A DNA stretch of 64,000 bases from Sympetrum striolatum (Eukaryota > Arthropoda > Insecta > Odonata > Libellulidae), in the NCBI GenBank assembly GCA_947579665.1, contig OX388344.1, positions 14,750,346 to 14,814,345 of the forward strand, written 5' to 3'. Position 1 is the stretch's first letter, and every line of letters begins with the position of its first letter. Shown piece after piece: positions 31,774 to 46,147 of the stretch. The translations under genes were made by a program, and so were the position numbers. The notes below the pieces were generated by a model. That model did no database searches and was not told the DNA's origin. It saw nothing but the letters and a program-made list of their open reading frames with translations.

Positions 31774-34240
31774 TTGATTAAATGTCGTAAATAAAGGCAA
31801 AATAGAGGAAAACATTGAAATTTCGCTAAAATTATCCGTTTTCGTTCCTTTCCTCGATCATATCTTGAAAAAATGTTGGAAACAAAGGCAAAATAGAGGA
31901 GAAAAATTGAATTTTTGAAGAAATTATCCGTTTTCGTTCCTTTTTCCGATCATATCTCAATAAAAAGTCAGAAATAAAGGCCAAGAAGTGGAAAAAATAG
32001 AAATTTCGATAAAATAATCCGTTTTCGTTGCTTTTTTCGATCATATCTCACTAAAATATCGAAATTTTAGGCAAAATAACAAAAACAAATGGAAGTTTCA
32101 TTGAAATTATCCTTTTCCGTTTCTTTTTTATATCATATCTCAATAAAATGTCGAAAAATAAGGCTAAAATGTGGAAAATATTGAATTTTCGCAAAAAGTA
32201 TCCGTTTTCGTTGCTTTTTTTTGATCATATCTCAATAAAAAGTCAGAAATAAAGGCAAAAAAGAGGAAAAAATTGAACTTTCGATAAAATTATCCGTTCT
32301 CGTCGCTTTTTTTGATCATTTCTTGATAAAATGTCGGAAATAAAGGCGAAATAGAGGAAAAAATTGAAATTTCGCAAAAATTATCCGTTTTCGTAGCTTT
32401 TTTCGATCATATCTCAATTAAAAGTCAGAAATACAGGCAAAATAGAGGAAGAAATTGAAATTTCACTAAAATTATCCCTTTTCGTAGCATTTTTCCATCA
32501 TATCTCGATAAAATAAAGGAAATAAAGGCAAAAAATAGGATAAAATTGAAATTTCGATAAAATTATCCGTTCTCGTCGCTTTTTTCAATCATTTCTTGAT
32601 AAAATGTCGGAAATAACAGCCAAAATAGAGGAAAAAATTGAAATTTAGCTAGAATTTTCCGTTTTCGTAGCTTTTTTCGATCATATCTCAATAAAATATC
32701 GAAACTTTAGGCAAAATAACGAAAACAAATGGAAGTTTCATTAAAATTATCCTTTTCAGTTTCTTTTTTATATCATATCTCATTAAAATGTCGAAAGTTA
32801 AGGCTAAATTGAGAAAAAAATTGAAATTTCGCTAAAATTATATAAAATTAAACCATTTCTATTATATTAAAATAAAATGACGAAAATTAAGGCATAATTG
32901 AGGAAAAATAATTAAATTTCACTAAAATAATCCGTTTTCGTTTATTTTTTCGATCATATCTCAATTCAATGTCGTAAATAAACGATTAAAAGAGGAAAAA
33001 AATATAAATTTCGATGAAATTATCCGTTCTCGATGCTTTTTTCGATCATATCTTGATAAAATGTCGGAAATAATTGAAAAAGGAGGAAAAAAATTGAAAT
33101 TTCGCTAAAACTATCCGTTCGCGTTGGAGTTTTCGATCATATCTCAATAAAATATCGAAAAATATGGCTAGAATGTGGTAAAAATTGAATTTTCGTGATA
33201 ATTATCCGTTTTCGTTGGTTTTTTCGATCATACCTCAATAAAATGAAGAGAATTAAGATAAAATAGCGGAAAAAAATAGAAATTTCGATAAAATTATCCG
33301 TTCTCGTTTCTTTATCCGATCATATCTCAATAAAAAGTCGAAAATGAAAGCTAAATTGAAAAAAAATTGAATTTTCGCTAAAATCATCCGATTACGTTGC
33401 TTTTTTCGATCATATCTTAGTAAAATGTCGAAAATTAAGGCAAGCAGCGGAAAGAAATTGAAATTTCGATACAATTATCTGTTCTCGTAGCTTTTTTCGA
33501 TCATATCTTCATAAAATGTCGGAAATAAAGGTAAAATAGAGGAAAAAAATTGAAATTTCGCTAAATTTATCCGTTTTCGTTCCTTTTTTCGAACATATCT
33601 TGAAAACATATTGCAAACAAAGGCAAAATATAGGAGAAAAATTGAATTTTCGCAGACATAATCAGTCCTTGTTGATTTTTTCGATCATATCTCAGTAAAA
33701 TATCGAAAAAAAGGCTAAAATGTGGATAAAAATTGAATTTTCGCAAAAATTATCCGTTTTCGTTGCTTTTTCCGACCATATCTTAATAAAAAGGCTGAAA
33801 TAAAGGCAAAATAGAGTAAAAAATTGAAATTTCGCAAAAATTATACGTTTTCGTAGCTTTTTTTGATCATATCTTGATAAAATGTTGGAAATAAAGGCAA
33901 AATAGAGGGAAAAAATTGAATTTTCGTTGAAATTATCCGTTCTTGTTGAGTTTTTCGATCATTTCTCAGTAAAATATCGAAAATAAGGCTAAAATGTGGA
34001 TAAAAATTGAATTTTCGCAAAAATTATCCATTTTCGTTGCTTTTTCCGATCATATCTTAATAATAAGGCTGAAATAAGGGGAAAATAGAGGAAAAAATTG
34101 CAATATCGATGAAATTATCCGTTCTCGTCGCATGTTTTGATCATTTCTTGATAAAATGTCCAAAATTAAGTCAAACAGCGGAAAAAAATTGAAATTTCGA
34201 CACAATTATCTGTTCTCGTAGCTTTTATCGATCATATCTT
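31774..34240. repeat. Higher-order repeat, 2.28-kb unit, copy C with two extra monomers
   Basis: Follows copy B closely until about 33875, then carries about 182 bp (two monomers) not in A or B, then resumes the same sequence to the end of the unit near 34240. This is the pattern expected from unequal exchange. Confidence 0.8.
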
Positions 34241-36625
34241 GATGAAATGTCGGAAATAAGGAAAGATAGAGGGAAAAAAATTGAAATTTTGCTAAAATTA
34301 TCCGTTTTCGTTGATTTTTTCGATCATATCTTAATAAAATGTCGAAAATTAAGGCAAACAGCGGAAAGAAATTGAAATTTCGATACAATTATCTGTTCTC
34401 GTAGCTTTTTTCGATCATATCTCGATAAAATGTCAAAAATAAAGGCGAAATAGAGGATACAATTTAAATTTCGCTAAAATTATCCGTTTTCGTTCCTTTC
34501 TACGATCATATCTTGAAAAAATGTTGGAAACAAAGGCAAAATAGAGGAAAAAAATGAAATTTCGCTAGAATTTTTCGTTTTCGTAGCTTTTTTCGATCAT
34601 ATCTCAATAAAATAACGAAAAATAAGGCTACAATGAGGAAAAAATTGAAATTTCGCTAAAATTATCCATTTTCGATGCCTTTTTATGTAATCATATCTCG
34701 ATAAAATGTTAGAAATAAAGGCAAGAAAGAGGAAAAAAATTGAAATTTCGCTTATATTATCCGTTTTCGTTAATTTTTTCGATCATATCACGATATAATT
34801 TCGAAAATATAATGCAGAAAAGAGGAAAAAAATTAAAACTTCCATAAAATTATCCGTTCTCGTTGGATTCTTCGATCACATCTCAATAAAATATCGAAAA
34901 AGATGACTAGAATGTGGAAAAAAATTGAATTTTCGTTATAATTATCCGTTTTCGTTGCTTTTTCGATCATCTCTCAATATTAAGTCTGAAATAAAGGCAA
35001 AAAACGGAAAAATATGAAAACTAGATCAAATTAATCGTTCTCGTAGTTTTTTTCGATACTTTTATTGATACAATGTCGGAAATAAATACAAAGTAGAGGA
35101 AAAAGTTGAAATTTTGCAAAAATTATCCGTTTTGGTAGATTTTTTCGATCATATCTCAATGAAAAAACGAAAAATAAGGCTAAAATGTGGAAAAAAATTG
35201 AATTTTCACTAAAATTATCCGTTTTCGTTCCTTTTTCCGATCATATCTCAATAAAATGTCAGAAATAAAGGCCGAGAAGAGGAAAAAATTGAAATTTCGA
35301 TAAAATTATCCGTTTTCGTTGCTTTTTTCGATCATATCTCAATAAAATATCGAAACTTTAGGCAAAATAACGAAAACAAATGGAAATTTCATTGAAATTA
35401 TCCTTATCCGTTTCTTTTTTATATCATATCTCAATAAAATGTCGAAAATTTAGGCAAAATTTTGAAAAAAAATTGAAATTTCGCTAAAATTATGAAAAAT
35501 TAAACCATTTCGATTATATTTCAATAAAATGACGAAAATTAAGGCATAATTGAGGAAAAATAATTAAATTTCACTAAAATAATCCGTTTTCGTTTATTTT
35601 ATCGATCATATCTCTATAAAATGTCGTAAAAAACGATTAAAAGAGGAAAAAAATATAAATTTCGATAAAATTATCCGTTCTCGATGCTTTTTTTGATCAT
35701 ATCTTGATAAAATGTCGGAAATAATTCAAAAAGGAGGAAAAAAATTGAAATTTCGCTAAAACTATCCGTTCGCGTTGAATTTTTCGATCAATTCTCAATA
35801 AAATATCGAAAAATATGGCTTAAATGAGGGAAAAATTGCAATTTCGATGAAATTATCCGTTCTCGTCGCATTTTTTGATCATTTCTTGATAAAATGTCGG
35901 AAATAAAGGAAAAATAGAGGGAAAAAAATTGAAATTTTGCTAAAATTATCCGTTTTCGTTCCTTTTTTCGATCATATCTTGATAAAATGTCGGAAATAAA
36001 GGCAAAATGGAGGAAAAAATATCTAAATTTCGCAGAAATTATCCGTCCTTGTTGATTTTTCCTATCATATTTCAATTAAATAACGAAAAATAAAGCTAAA
36101 ATGTGGAAAAAAATTGAATTTTCACTAAAATTATCCGTTTTCGTTGCTTTTTTCCATCATATCTCGATAAAATAAAGGAAATAATGGCAAAAAAGAGGAA
36201 AATAATTGAAATTTCGATAAAATTATCCGTTCTCGTCGATTTTTTCGGTAATTTCTTGATAAAATGCCGGAAATAACATCCAAAATAGAGGAAAAATTTG
36301 AAATTTCGCTAAAATTAATCGTTCGCGTTAATTTTCTCAATCATATCTCAATAAAATAACGAAAAATAAGGCTGCAATCTGGGAAAAAATGGAAATTTCG
36401 ATAAAATTATCCATTTTCGATGCTTTTTTAAATAATCATATCTCGATATAATGTTAGAAATAAAGGCAGAAAAGAGGAAAAAAAATTAAATTTCGCTACA
36501 ATTATCCGTCCTGGTCGCTTTCTTCGATCATATCTCAATAAAATGTCGAAAATTAAGGCAAACAGCGGAATAAAATTGAAATTTTGATACAATTATCTGT
36601 TCTCGTAGCTTTTTTCGATCATATC
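31774..36625. repeat. Larger higher-order unit, about 4.85 kb, first copy
   Basis: Copy C of the 2.28-kb unit plus the segment 34241-36625. The whole recurs at 36626-41386, with a constant offset of 4761 bp over most of its length (33253 to 38014, 34206 to 38967, 35788 to 40549, 36131 to 40892). Confidence 0.85.
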
Positions 36626-39600
36626 TTGATTAAATGTCGTAAATAAAGGCAAAATAGAGGAAAACATTGAAATTTCGCTAAAATTATCCGTTTTCGTTCC
36701 TTTCTTCGATCATATCTTGAAAAAATGTTGGAAACAAAGGCAAAATAGAGGAGAAAAATTGAATTTTTGAAGAAATTATCCGTCCTTGTTGATTTTTTTG
36801 ATCATATCTCAATGAAATAACGAAAAATAAGGCTAAAATGAGGAAAAAAATTGAATTTTCACTAAAATTATCCGTTTTCGTTCCTTTTTCCGATCATATC
36901 TCAATAAAAAGTCAGAAATAAAGGCCAAGAAGTGGAAAAAATAGAAATTTCGATAAAATAATCCGTTTTCGTTGCTTTTTTCGATCATATCTCACTAAAA
37001 TATCGAAATTTTAGGCAAAATAACAAAAACAAATGGAAGTTTCATTGAAATTATCCTTTTCCGTTTCTTTTTTATATCATATCTCAATAAAATGTCGAAA
37101 AATAAGGCTAAAATGTGGAAAATATTGAATTTTCGCAAAAAGTATCCGTTTTCGTTGCTTTTTTTGATCATATCTCAATAAAAAGTCAGAAATAAAGGCA
37201 AAAAAGAGGAAAAAATTGAACTTTCGATAAAATTATCCGTTCTCGTCGCTTTTTTTGATCATTTCTTGATAAAATGTCGGAAATAAAGGCGAAATAGAGG
37301 AAAAAATTGAAATTTCGCAAAAATTATCCGTTTTCGTAGCTTTTTTCGATCATATCTCAATTAAAAGTCAGAAATACAGGCAAAATAGAGGAAGAAATTG
37401 AAATTTCACTAAAATTATCCCTTTTCGTAGCATTTTTCCATCATATCTCGATAAAATAAAGGAAATAAAGGCAAAAAATAGGATAAAATTGAAATTTCGA
37501 TAAAATTATCCGTTCTCGTCGCTTTTTTCAATCATTTCTTGATAAAATGTCGGAAATAACAGCCAAAATAGAGGAAAAAATTGAAATTTAGCTAGAATTT
37601 TCCGTTTTCGTAGCTTTTTTCGATCATATCTCAATAAAATATCGAAACTTTAGGCAAAATAACGAAAACAAATGGAAGTTTCATTAAAATTATCCTTTTC
37701 AGTTTCTTTTTTATATCATATCTCATTAAAATGTCGAAAGTTAAGGCTAAATTGAGAAAAAAATTGAAATTTCGCTAAAATTATATAAAATTAAACCATT
37801 TCTATTATATTAAAATAAAATGACGAAAATTAAGGCATAATTGAGGAAAAATAATTAAATTTCACTAAAATAATCCGTTTTCGTTTATTTTTTCGATCAT
37901 ATCTCAATTCAATGTCGTAAATAAACGATTAAAAGAGGAAAAAAATATAAATTTCGATGAAATTATCCGTTCTCGATGCTTTTTTCGATCATACCTCAAT
38001 AAAATGAAGAGAATTAAGATAAAATAGCGGAAAAAAATAGAAATTTCGATAAAATTATCCGTTCTCGTTTCTTTATCCGATCATATCTCAATAAAAAGTC
38101 GAAAATGAAAGCTAAATTGAAAAAAAATTGAATTTTCGCTAAAATCATCCGATTACGTTGCTTTTTTCGATCATATCTTAGTAAAATGTCGAAAATTAAG
38201 GCAAGCAGCGGAAAGAAATTGAAAGTTCGATACAATTATCTGTTCTCGTAGCTTTTTTCGATCATATCTTCATAAAATGTCGGAAATAAAGGTAAAATAG
38301 AGGAAAAAAATTGAAATTTCGCTAAATTTATCCGTTTTCGTTCCTTTTTTCGAACATATCTTGAAAACATATTGCAAACAAAGGCAAAATATAGGAGAAA
38401 AATTGAATTTTCGCAGACATAATCAGTCCTTGTTGATTTTTTCGATCATATCTCAGTAAAATATCGAAAAAAAGGCTAAAATGTGGATAAAAATTGAATT
38501 TTCGCAAAAATTATCCGTTTTCGTTGCTTTTTCCGACCATATCTTAATAAAAAGGCTGAAATAAAGGCAAAATAGAGGAAAAAATTGAAATTTCGCAAAA
38601 ATTATACGTTTTCGTAGCTTTTTTTGATCATATCTTGATAAAATGTTGGAAATAAAGGCAAAATAGAGGAAAAAAATTGAATTTTCGTTGAAATTATCCG
38701 TTCTTGTTGAGTTTTTCGATCATTTCTCAGTAAAATATCGAAAATAAGGCTAAAATGTGGATAAAAATTGAATTTTCGCAAAAATTATCCGTTTTCGTTG
38801 CTTTTTCCGATCATATCTTAATAATAAGGCTGAAATAAGGGGAAAATAGAGGAAAAAATTGCAATATCGATGAAATTATCCGTTCTCGTCGCATGTTTTG
38901 ATCATTTCTTGATAAAATGTCCAAAATTAAGTCAAACAGCGGAAAAAAATTGAAATTTCGACACAATTATCTGTTCTCGTAGCTTTTATCGATCATATCT
39001 TGATGAAATGTCGGAAATAAGGAAAGATAGAGGGAAAAAAATTGAAATTTTGCTAAAATTATCCGTTTTCGTTGATTTTTTCGATCATATCTTAATAAAA
39101 TGTCGAAAATTAAGGCAAACAGCGGAAAGAAATTGAAATTTCGATACAATTATCTGTTCTCGTAGCTTTTTTCGATCATATCTCGATAAAATGTCAAAAA
39201 TAAAGGCGAAATAGAGGATACAATTTAAATTTCGCTAAAATTATCCGTTTTCGTTCCTTTCTACGATCATATCTTGAAAAAATGTTGGAAACAAAGGCAA
39301 AATAGAGGAAAAAAATGAAATTTCGCTAGAATTTTTCGTTTTCGTAGCTTTTTTCGATCATATCTCAATAAAATAACGAAAAATAAGGCTACAATGAGGA
39401 AAAAATTGAAATTTCGCTAAAATTATCCATTTTCGATGCCTTTTTATGTAATCATATCTCGATAAAATGTTAGAAATAAAGGCAAGAAAGAGGAAAAAAA
39501 TTGAAATTTCGCTTATATTATCCGTTTTCGTTAATTTTTTCGATTATATCACGATATAATTTCGAAAATATAATGCAGAAAAGAGGAAAAAAATTAAAAC

Positions 39601-41386
39601 TTCCATAAAATTATCCGTTCTCGTTGGATTCTTCGATCACATCTCAATAAAATATCGAAAAAGATGGCTAGAATGTGGAAAAAAATTGAATTTTCGTTAT
39701 AATTATCCGTTTTCGTTGCTTTTTCGATCATCTCTCAATATTAAGTCTGAAATAAAGGCAAAAAACGGAAAAATATGAAAACTAGATCAAATTAATCGTT
39801 CTCGTAGTTTTTTTCGATACTTTTATTGATACAATGTCGGAAATAAATACAAAGTAGAGGAAAAAGTTGAAATTTTGCAAAAATTATCCGTTTTGGTAGA
39901 TTTTTTCGATCATATCTCAATGAAAAAACGAAAAATAAGGCTAAAATGTGGAAAAAAATTGAATTTTCACTAAAATTATCCGTTTTCGTTCCTTTTTCCG
40001 ATCATATCTCAATAAAAAGTCAGAAATAAAGGCCGAGAAGAGGAAAAAATTGAAATTTCGATAAAATTATCCGTTTTCGTTGCTTTTTTCGATCATATCT
40101 CAATAAAATATCGAAACTTTAGGCAAAATAACGAAAACATATGGAAATTTCATTGAAATTATCCTTATCCGTTTCTTTTTTATATCATATCTCAATAAAA
40201 TGTCGAAAATTTAGGCAAAATTTTGAAAAAAAATTGAAATTTCGCTAAAATTATGTAAAATTAAACCATTTCGATTATATTTCAATAAAATGACGAAAAT
40301 TAAGGCATAATTGAGGAAAAATAATTAAATTTCACTAAAATAATCCGTTTTCGTTTATTTTTTCGATCATATCTCAATAAAATGTCGTAAAAAACGATTA
40401 AAAGAGGAAAAAAATATAAATTTCGATAAAATTATCCGTTCTCGATGCTTTTTTTGATCATATCTTGATAAAATGTCGGAAATAATTCAAAAAGGAGGAA
40501 AAAAATTGAAATTTCGCTAAAACTATCCGTTCGCGTTGAATTTTTCGATCAATTCTCAATAAAATATCGAAAAATATGGCTTAAATGAGGGAAAAATTGC
40601 AATTTCGATGAAATTATCCGTTCTCGTCGCATTTTTTGATCATTTCTTGATAAAATGTCGGAAATAAAGGAAAAATAGAGGGAAAAAAATTGAAATTTTG
40701 CTAAAATTATCCGTTTTCGTTCCTTTTTTCGATCATATCTTGATAAAATGTCGGAAATAAAGGCAAAATGGAGGAAAAAATATCTAAATTTCGCAGAAAT
40801 TATCCGTCCTTGTTGATTTTTCCTATCATATTTCAATTAAATAACGAAAAATAAAGCTAAAATGTGGAAAAAAATTGAATTTTCACTAAAATTATCCGTT
40901 TTCGTTGCTTTTTTCCATCATATCTCGATAAAATAAAGGAAATAATGGCAAAAAAGAGGAAAATAATTGAAATTTCGATAAAATTATCCGTTCTCGTCGA
41001 TTTTTTCGGTAATTTCTTGATAAAATGCCGGAAATAACATCCAAAATAGAGGAAAAATTTGAAATTTCGCTAAAATTAATCGTTCGCGTTAATTTTCTCA
41101 ATCATATCTCAATAAAATAACGAAAAATAAGGCTGCAATCTGGGAAAAAATGGAAATTTCGATAAAATTATCCATTTTCGATGCTTTTTTAAATAATCAT
41201 ATCTCGATATAATGTTAGAAATAAAGGCAGAAAAGAGGAAAAAAAATTAAATTTCGCTACAATTATCCGTCCTGTTCGCTTTCTTCGATCATATCTCAAT
41301 AAAATGTCGAAAATTAAGGCAAACAGCGGAATAAAATTGAAATTTTGATACAATTATCTGTTCTCGTAGCTTTTTTCGATCATATC
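36626..41386. repeat. Larger higher-order unit, 4761 bp, second copy
   Basis: Nearly identical to 31774-36625. It gains one monomer near 36770-36890 and lacks two monomers near 37990. A third copy begins at 41387 and matches until about 42403. Confidence 0.85.
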
Positions 41387-42403
41387 TTGATTAAATGTCG
41401 TAAATAAAGGCAAAATAGAGGAAAACATTGAAATTTCGCTAAAATTATCCGTTTTCGTTCCTTTCTTCGATCATATCTTGAAAAAATGTTGGAAACAAAG
41501 GCAAAATAGAGGAGAAAAATTGAATTTTTGAAGAAATTATCCGTCCTTGTTGATTTTTTTGATCATATCTCAATGAAATAACGAAAAATAAGGCTAAAAT
41601 GAGGAAAAAAATTGAATTTTCACTAAAATTATCCGTTTTCGTTCCTTTTTCCGATCATATCTCAATAAAAAGTCAGAAATAAAGGCCAAGAAGTGGAAAA
41701 AATAGAAATTTCGATAAAATAATCCGTTTTCGTTGCTTTTTTCGATCATATCTCACTAAAATATCGAAATTTTAGGCAAAATAACAAAAACAAATGGAAG
41801 TTTCATTGAAATTATCCTTTTCCGTTTCTTTTTTATATCATATCTCAATAAAATGTCGAAAAATAAGGCTAAAATGTGGAAAATATTGAATTTTCGCAAA
41901 AAGTATCCGTTTTCGTTGCTTTTTTTTGATCATATCTCAATAAAAAGTCAGAAATAAAGGCAAAAAAGAGGAAAAAATTGAACTTTCGATAAAATTATCC
42001 GTTCTCGTCGCTTTTTTTGATCATTTCTTGATAAAATGTCGGAAATAAAGGCGAAATAGAGGAAAAAATTGAAATTTCGCAAAAATTATCCGTTTTCGTA
42101 GCTTTTTTCGATCATATCTCAATTAAAAGTCAGAAATACAGGCAAAATAGAGGAAGAAATTGAAATTTCACTAAAATTATCCCTTTTCGTAGCATTTTTC
42201 CATCATATCTCGATAAAATAAAGGAAATAAAGGCAAAAAATAGGATAAAATTGAAATTTCGATAAAATTATCCGTTCCCGTCGCTTTTTTCAATCATTTC
42301 TTGATAAAATGTCGGAAATAACAGCCAAAATAGAGGAAAAAATTGAAATTTAGCTAGAATTTTCCGTTTTCGTAGCTTTTTTCGATCATATCTCAATAAA
42401 ATA
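41387..42403. repeat. Partial third copy of the larger higher-order unit
   Basis: Starts with the same TTGATTAAATGTCGTAAATA as the other units and follows 36626 onward for about 1 kb. It then switches to another monomer order after CTCAATAAAATA. Confidence 0.8.
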
Positions 42404-45400
42404 ACGAAAAATAAGGCTAAAATGTGGAAAAAAATTGAATTTTCACTAAAATTATCCGTTTTCGTTCCTTTTTCCGATCATATCTCAATAAAAAGTCAGA
42501 AATAAAGGCCAAGAAGAGGAAAAATTAAATTTCGATAAAATAATCCGTTTTCGTTGCTTTTTTCGATCATATCTCAATAAAATATCGAAACTTTAGGCAA
42601 AATAACGAAAACAAATGGAAGTTTCATTGAAATTATCCTTTTCCGTTTCTTTTTTATATCATATCTCAAGAAAATGTCGAAAATTAAGGCTAAATTGAGA
42701 AAAAAAATTAAAATTTCGCTAAAATTATATAAAATTAAACCATTTCGATTATATTAAAATAAAATGACGAAAATTAAGGCATGATTGATGAAAAATAATT
42801 AAATTTCACTAAAATAATCCGTATTCGTTTATTTTTTCGATCATATCTCAATGAAATGTCGTAAATAAACGATTAAAAGAGGAAAAAAATATAAATTTCG
42901 CTAAAATTATCCGTTCTCGATGCTTTTTTTGATCATATCTTGATAAAATGTCGGAAATAAAGGCAAAAAAGAGGAAAAAAAAATGAAATTTCGCTAAAAC
43001 TATCCGTTCGCGTTGGATTTTTCAATCATATCTCTATAAAATATCGAAAAATATGGCTAGAATGTGGTAAAAATTGAATTTTCGTGATAATAATCCGTTT
43101 TCGTTGGTTTTTTCGATCATATCTCAATAAAATGTCGAGAATTAAGATAAAATAGTGGAAAAAAATAGAAGTTTCGATAAAATTATCCGTTCTTGTTGAG
43201 TTTTTCGATCCTATCTCAATAAAATAACGAAAATAAGGCTAAAATGTGGAAAAAAATAAAATTTTCGCTAAAATTATCCGTATTCGTTTCTTTTTCCGAT
43301 CATATCTAAATAAAATGTCAGAAATTAAGGCAAAAATGAGGAAAAAATTGAAATTTCGATAAAATTATACGTTTTCGTTGATTTTTTCGTTCATATCTCA
43401 ATAAAATGTCGAAAATGAAGGCTAAATTGAGAAAAAAATTGAATTTTCGCTAAAATCATCCTAATACGTTACTTTTTTCGATCATATCTTAATAAAATGT
43501 AAAATATTAAGGCAAATAGCGGAAAGTAATTGAAATTCAGATACAATTATCTGTTCTCGTACCTTTTTTCGATCATATCTTGATAAAATGTCGGAAATAA
43601 AGGCAAAATACAGGAGAAAAATTGAATTTTCGCAGACATTATCCGTCCTTGTCGAATTTTTCGATCATATCTCAGTAAAATATCGAAAAAAAGGCTAAAA
43701 TGTGGATAAAAATTGAATTTTCGCAAAAATTATCCGTTTCCGTTGCTTTTTCCGATCAAATCTTAATAATAAGACTGAAATAAAGGCAAAATAGAGGAAA
43801 AAATTGAAATTTCGCAAAAATTATACGTTTTCGTAGCTTTTTATGATCATATCTTGATAAAATGTTGGAATTAAAGGCAAAATAGAGGAAAAAAATTGAA
43901 TTTTCGTTGAAATTATCCGTTCTTGTTGAGTTTTTCGTTCATATCTCAGCAAAATATCGAAAAAAGGCTAAAATGTGGATAAAAATTGAATTTTCGCAAA
44001 AATAATCCGTTTTCGTTGCTTTTTCCGATCATATCTTAATAATAAGGCTGTAATAAAGGCAAAATAGAGGAAAAAATTGCAATATCGATGAAATTATCCG
44101 TTCTCGTCGCATGTTTTGATAATTTCTTGATAAAATGTCGAAAATTAAGGCAAACAGCGGAAAAAAATTGAAATTTCGACACAATTATCTGTTCTCGTAG
44201 CTTTTATCGATCATATCTTGATAAAATGTCGGAAATAAAGGCAAAATGGAGGAAAAAATATCTAAATTTCGCAGAAATTATCTGTCCTTGTTGATTTTTC
44301 CTATCATATCTCAATTAAATAACGAAAAATAAAGCTAAAATGTGGAAAAAAATTGAATTTTCACTAAAATTATCCGTTTTCGTTGCTTTTTTCCATCATA
44401 TCTCGATAAAATAAAGGAAATAATGGCAAAAAAGAGGAAAATAATTGAAATTTCGATAAAATTATCCGTTCTCGTCGATTTCTTCGGTCATATCTTGATA
44501 AAATGTCGAAAATAAAGGCAAAATAGTGGAAAAAAATTGAAATTTCGCTAAAATTATCAGTTTTCGTTCCTTTTTTCGATCATATCTTGAAAAAATGTTG
44601 GAAACAAAGGCAAAATACAGGAAAAAAATTGAATTTTCGTATACATTATCCGTCCTTGTTGATTTTTTCGATCATATCTCAGTAAAATATCGAAAAATAA
44701 GGATAAAATGCGGAAAATATTGAATTTTCGCAAAAAGTATCCGTTTTCGTTGCTTTTTTTTGATCATATCTCAATAAAAAGTCAGAAATAAAGGCAAAAA
44801 AGATGAAAAAATTGAACTTTCGATAAAATTATCCGTTCTCGTCGCTTTTTTTGATCATTTCTTGATAAAATGTCGGAAATAAAGGCGAAATAGAGGAAAA
44901 AATTGAAATTTCGCAAAAATTATCCGTTTTCGTAGCTTTTTTCGATCATATCTCAATAAAATGTCAAAATTAAGGCAAACAGCGGAAAAAAATTGAAATT
45001 TCGACACAATTTTCTATTCTCGTAGCATTTATCGATCATATCTTGAGAAAATGTCAGAAATAAAGGCAAAAGAGATGAAAAAAATTGAAATTTTGCTAAA
45101 ATTATCCGTTTTCGTTGCTTTTTCTGATCATATCTGAATTAAAAGTCAGAAATACAGGCAAAATAGAGGAAGAAATTGAAATTTCACTAAAATTATCCGT
45201 TTTCGTAGCATGTTTCCATCATATCTCGATAAAATAAAGGAAATAAAGGCAAAAAATAGGAAAAAATTGAAATTTCGATAAAATTATCCGTTCTCGTCGC
45301 TTTTTTCGATCATTTCTTGATAAAATGTCGGAAATAACAGCCAAAATAGAGGAAAAAATTGAAATTTAGCTAGAATTTTCCGTTTTCTTAGCTTTTTTCG

Positions 45401-46147
45401 ATCATATCTCAATAAAATAACCAAAAAAACGCTAAAATGTGGAAAAAATGAAAAGTTCAATAAAATTATCCATTTTCGTTGCTTTTCTCGATCATATTTC
45501 GATAAAATGTCGGAAATAAAGGTAAAATAGACGAAAAAAATTGAAATTTCGCTAAAACTATCCATTTTCGTTGCCTTTTTATATAATCATATCTCGATAA
45601 AATGTTAGAAATAAAGGCAAGAAAGAGGAAAAAAAAGGAAATTTCGCTAACATTATCCGTTCTCGTTATTTTTTCGATTATATCACGATATAAATTCGAA
45701 AATATAAGGCAGAAAAGAGGAAAAAAAATTAAATTTTGCTAAAATTATCCGTCCTAGTGGCTTTCTTCGATCATATATCAATAAAATATCGAAAAATATG
45801 GCCAGGATGTGGAAAAAATTTGATTTTTCGTTAGAATCATCCGTTTTCGTTGGTTTTTTCGATCATACCTCAATAAAATGTCGAGAATTATGATGAAATA
45901 GCGGAAAAAATTGAAATTTCGATAAAATTATCCGTTCTCGTTGCTTTTTTCGATCATATCTTGATAAAATGTTGAAATAAAGGCAAAAAAGAGGAAAACC
46001 ATTGAAATTTGGCATAAATTATCCGTCCTTGTTGATTTTTTCGATCATATCTCAATAAAATAACGAAAAATAAGGCTAAAATCTGGAAAAAAATGGAAAT
46101 TTCGATAAAATTATTTTTCGATCATATCTCAATAAAATAATGAAAAA

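Larger units (their letters stand above)
20877..46147. repeat. Main block of the 91-bp AT-rich satellite, about 25 kb
   Basis: Continuous head-to-tail monomers of about 90-92 bp, near 30% G+C. Two broad monomer types alternate irregularly: one with TGTCGGAAATAAAGGCAAAA and GAAATTTCG, the other with AACGAAAAATAAGGCTAAAA, TGTGG and GAATTTTCG. The reading frames of 60-95 codons found on the minus strand repeat the same peptide with the monomer and are not genes. From 25.6 to 42.4 kb the block is arranged in nearly identical higher-order units. Confidence 0.96.
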
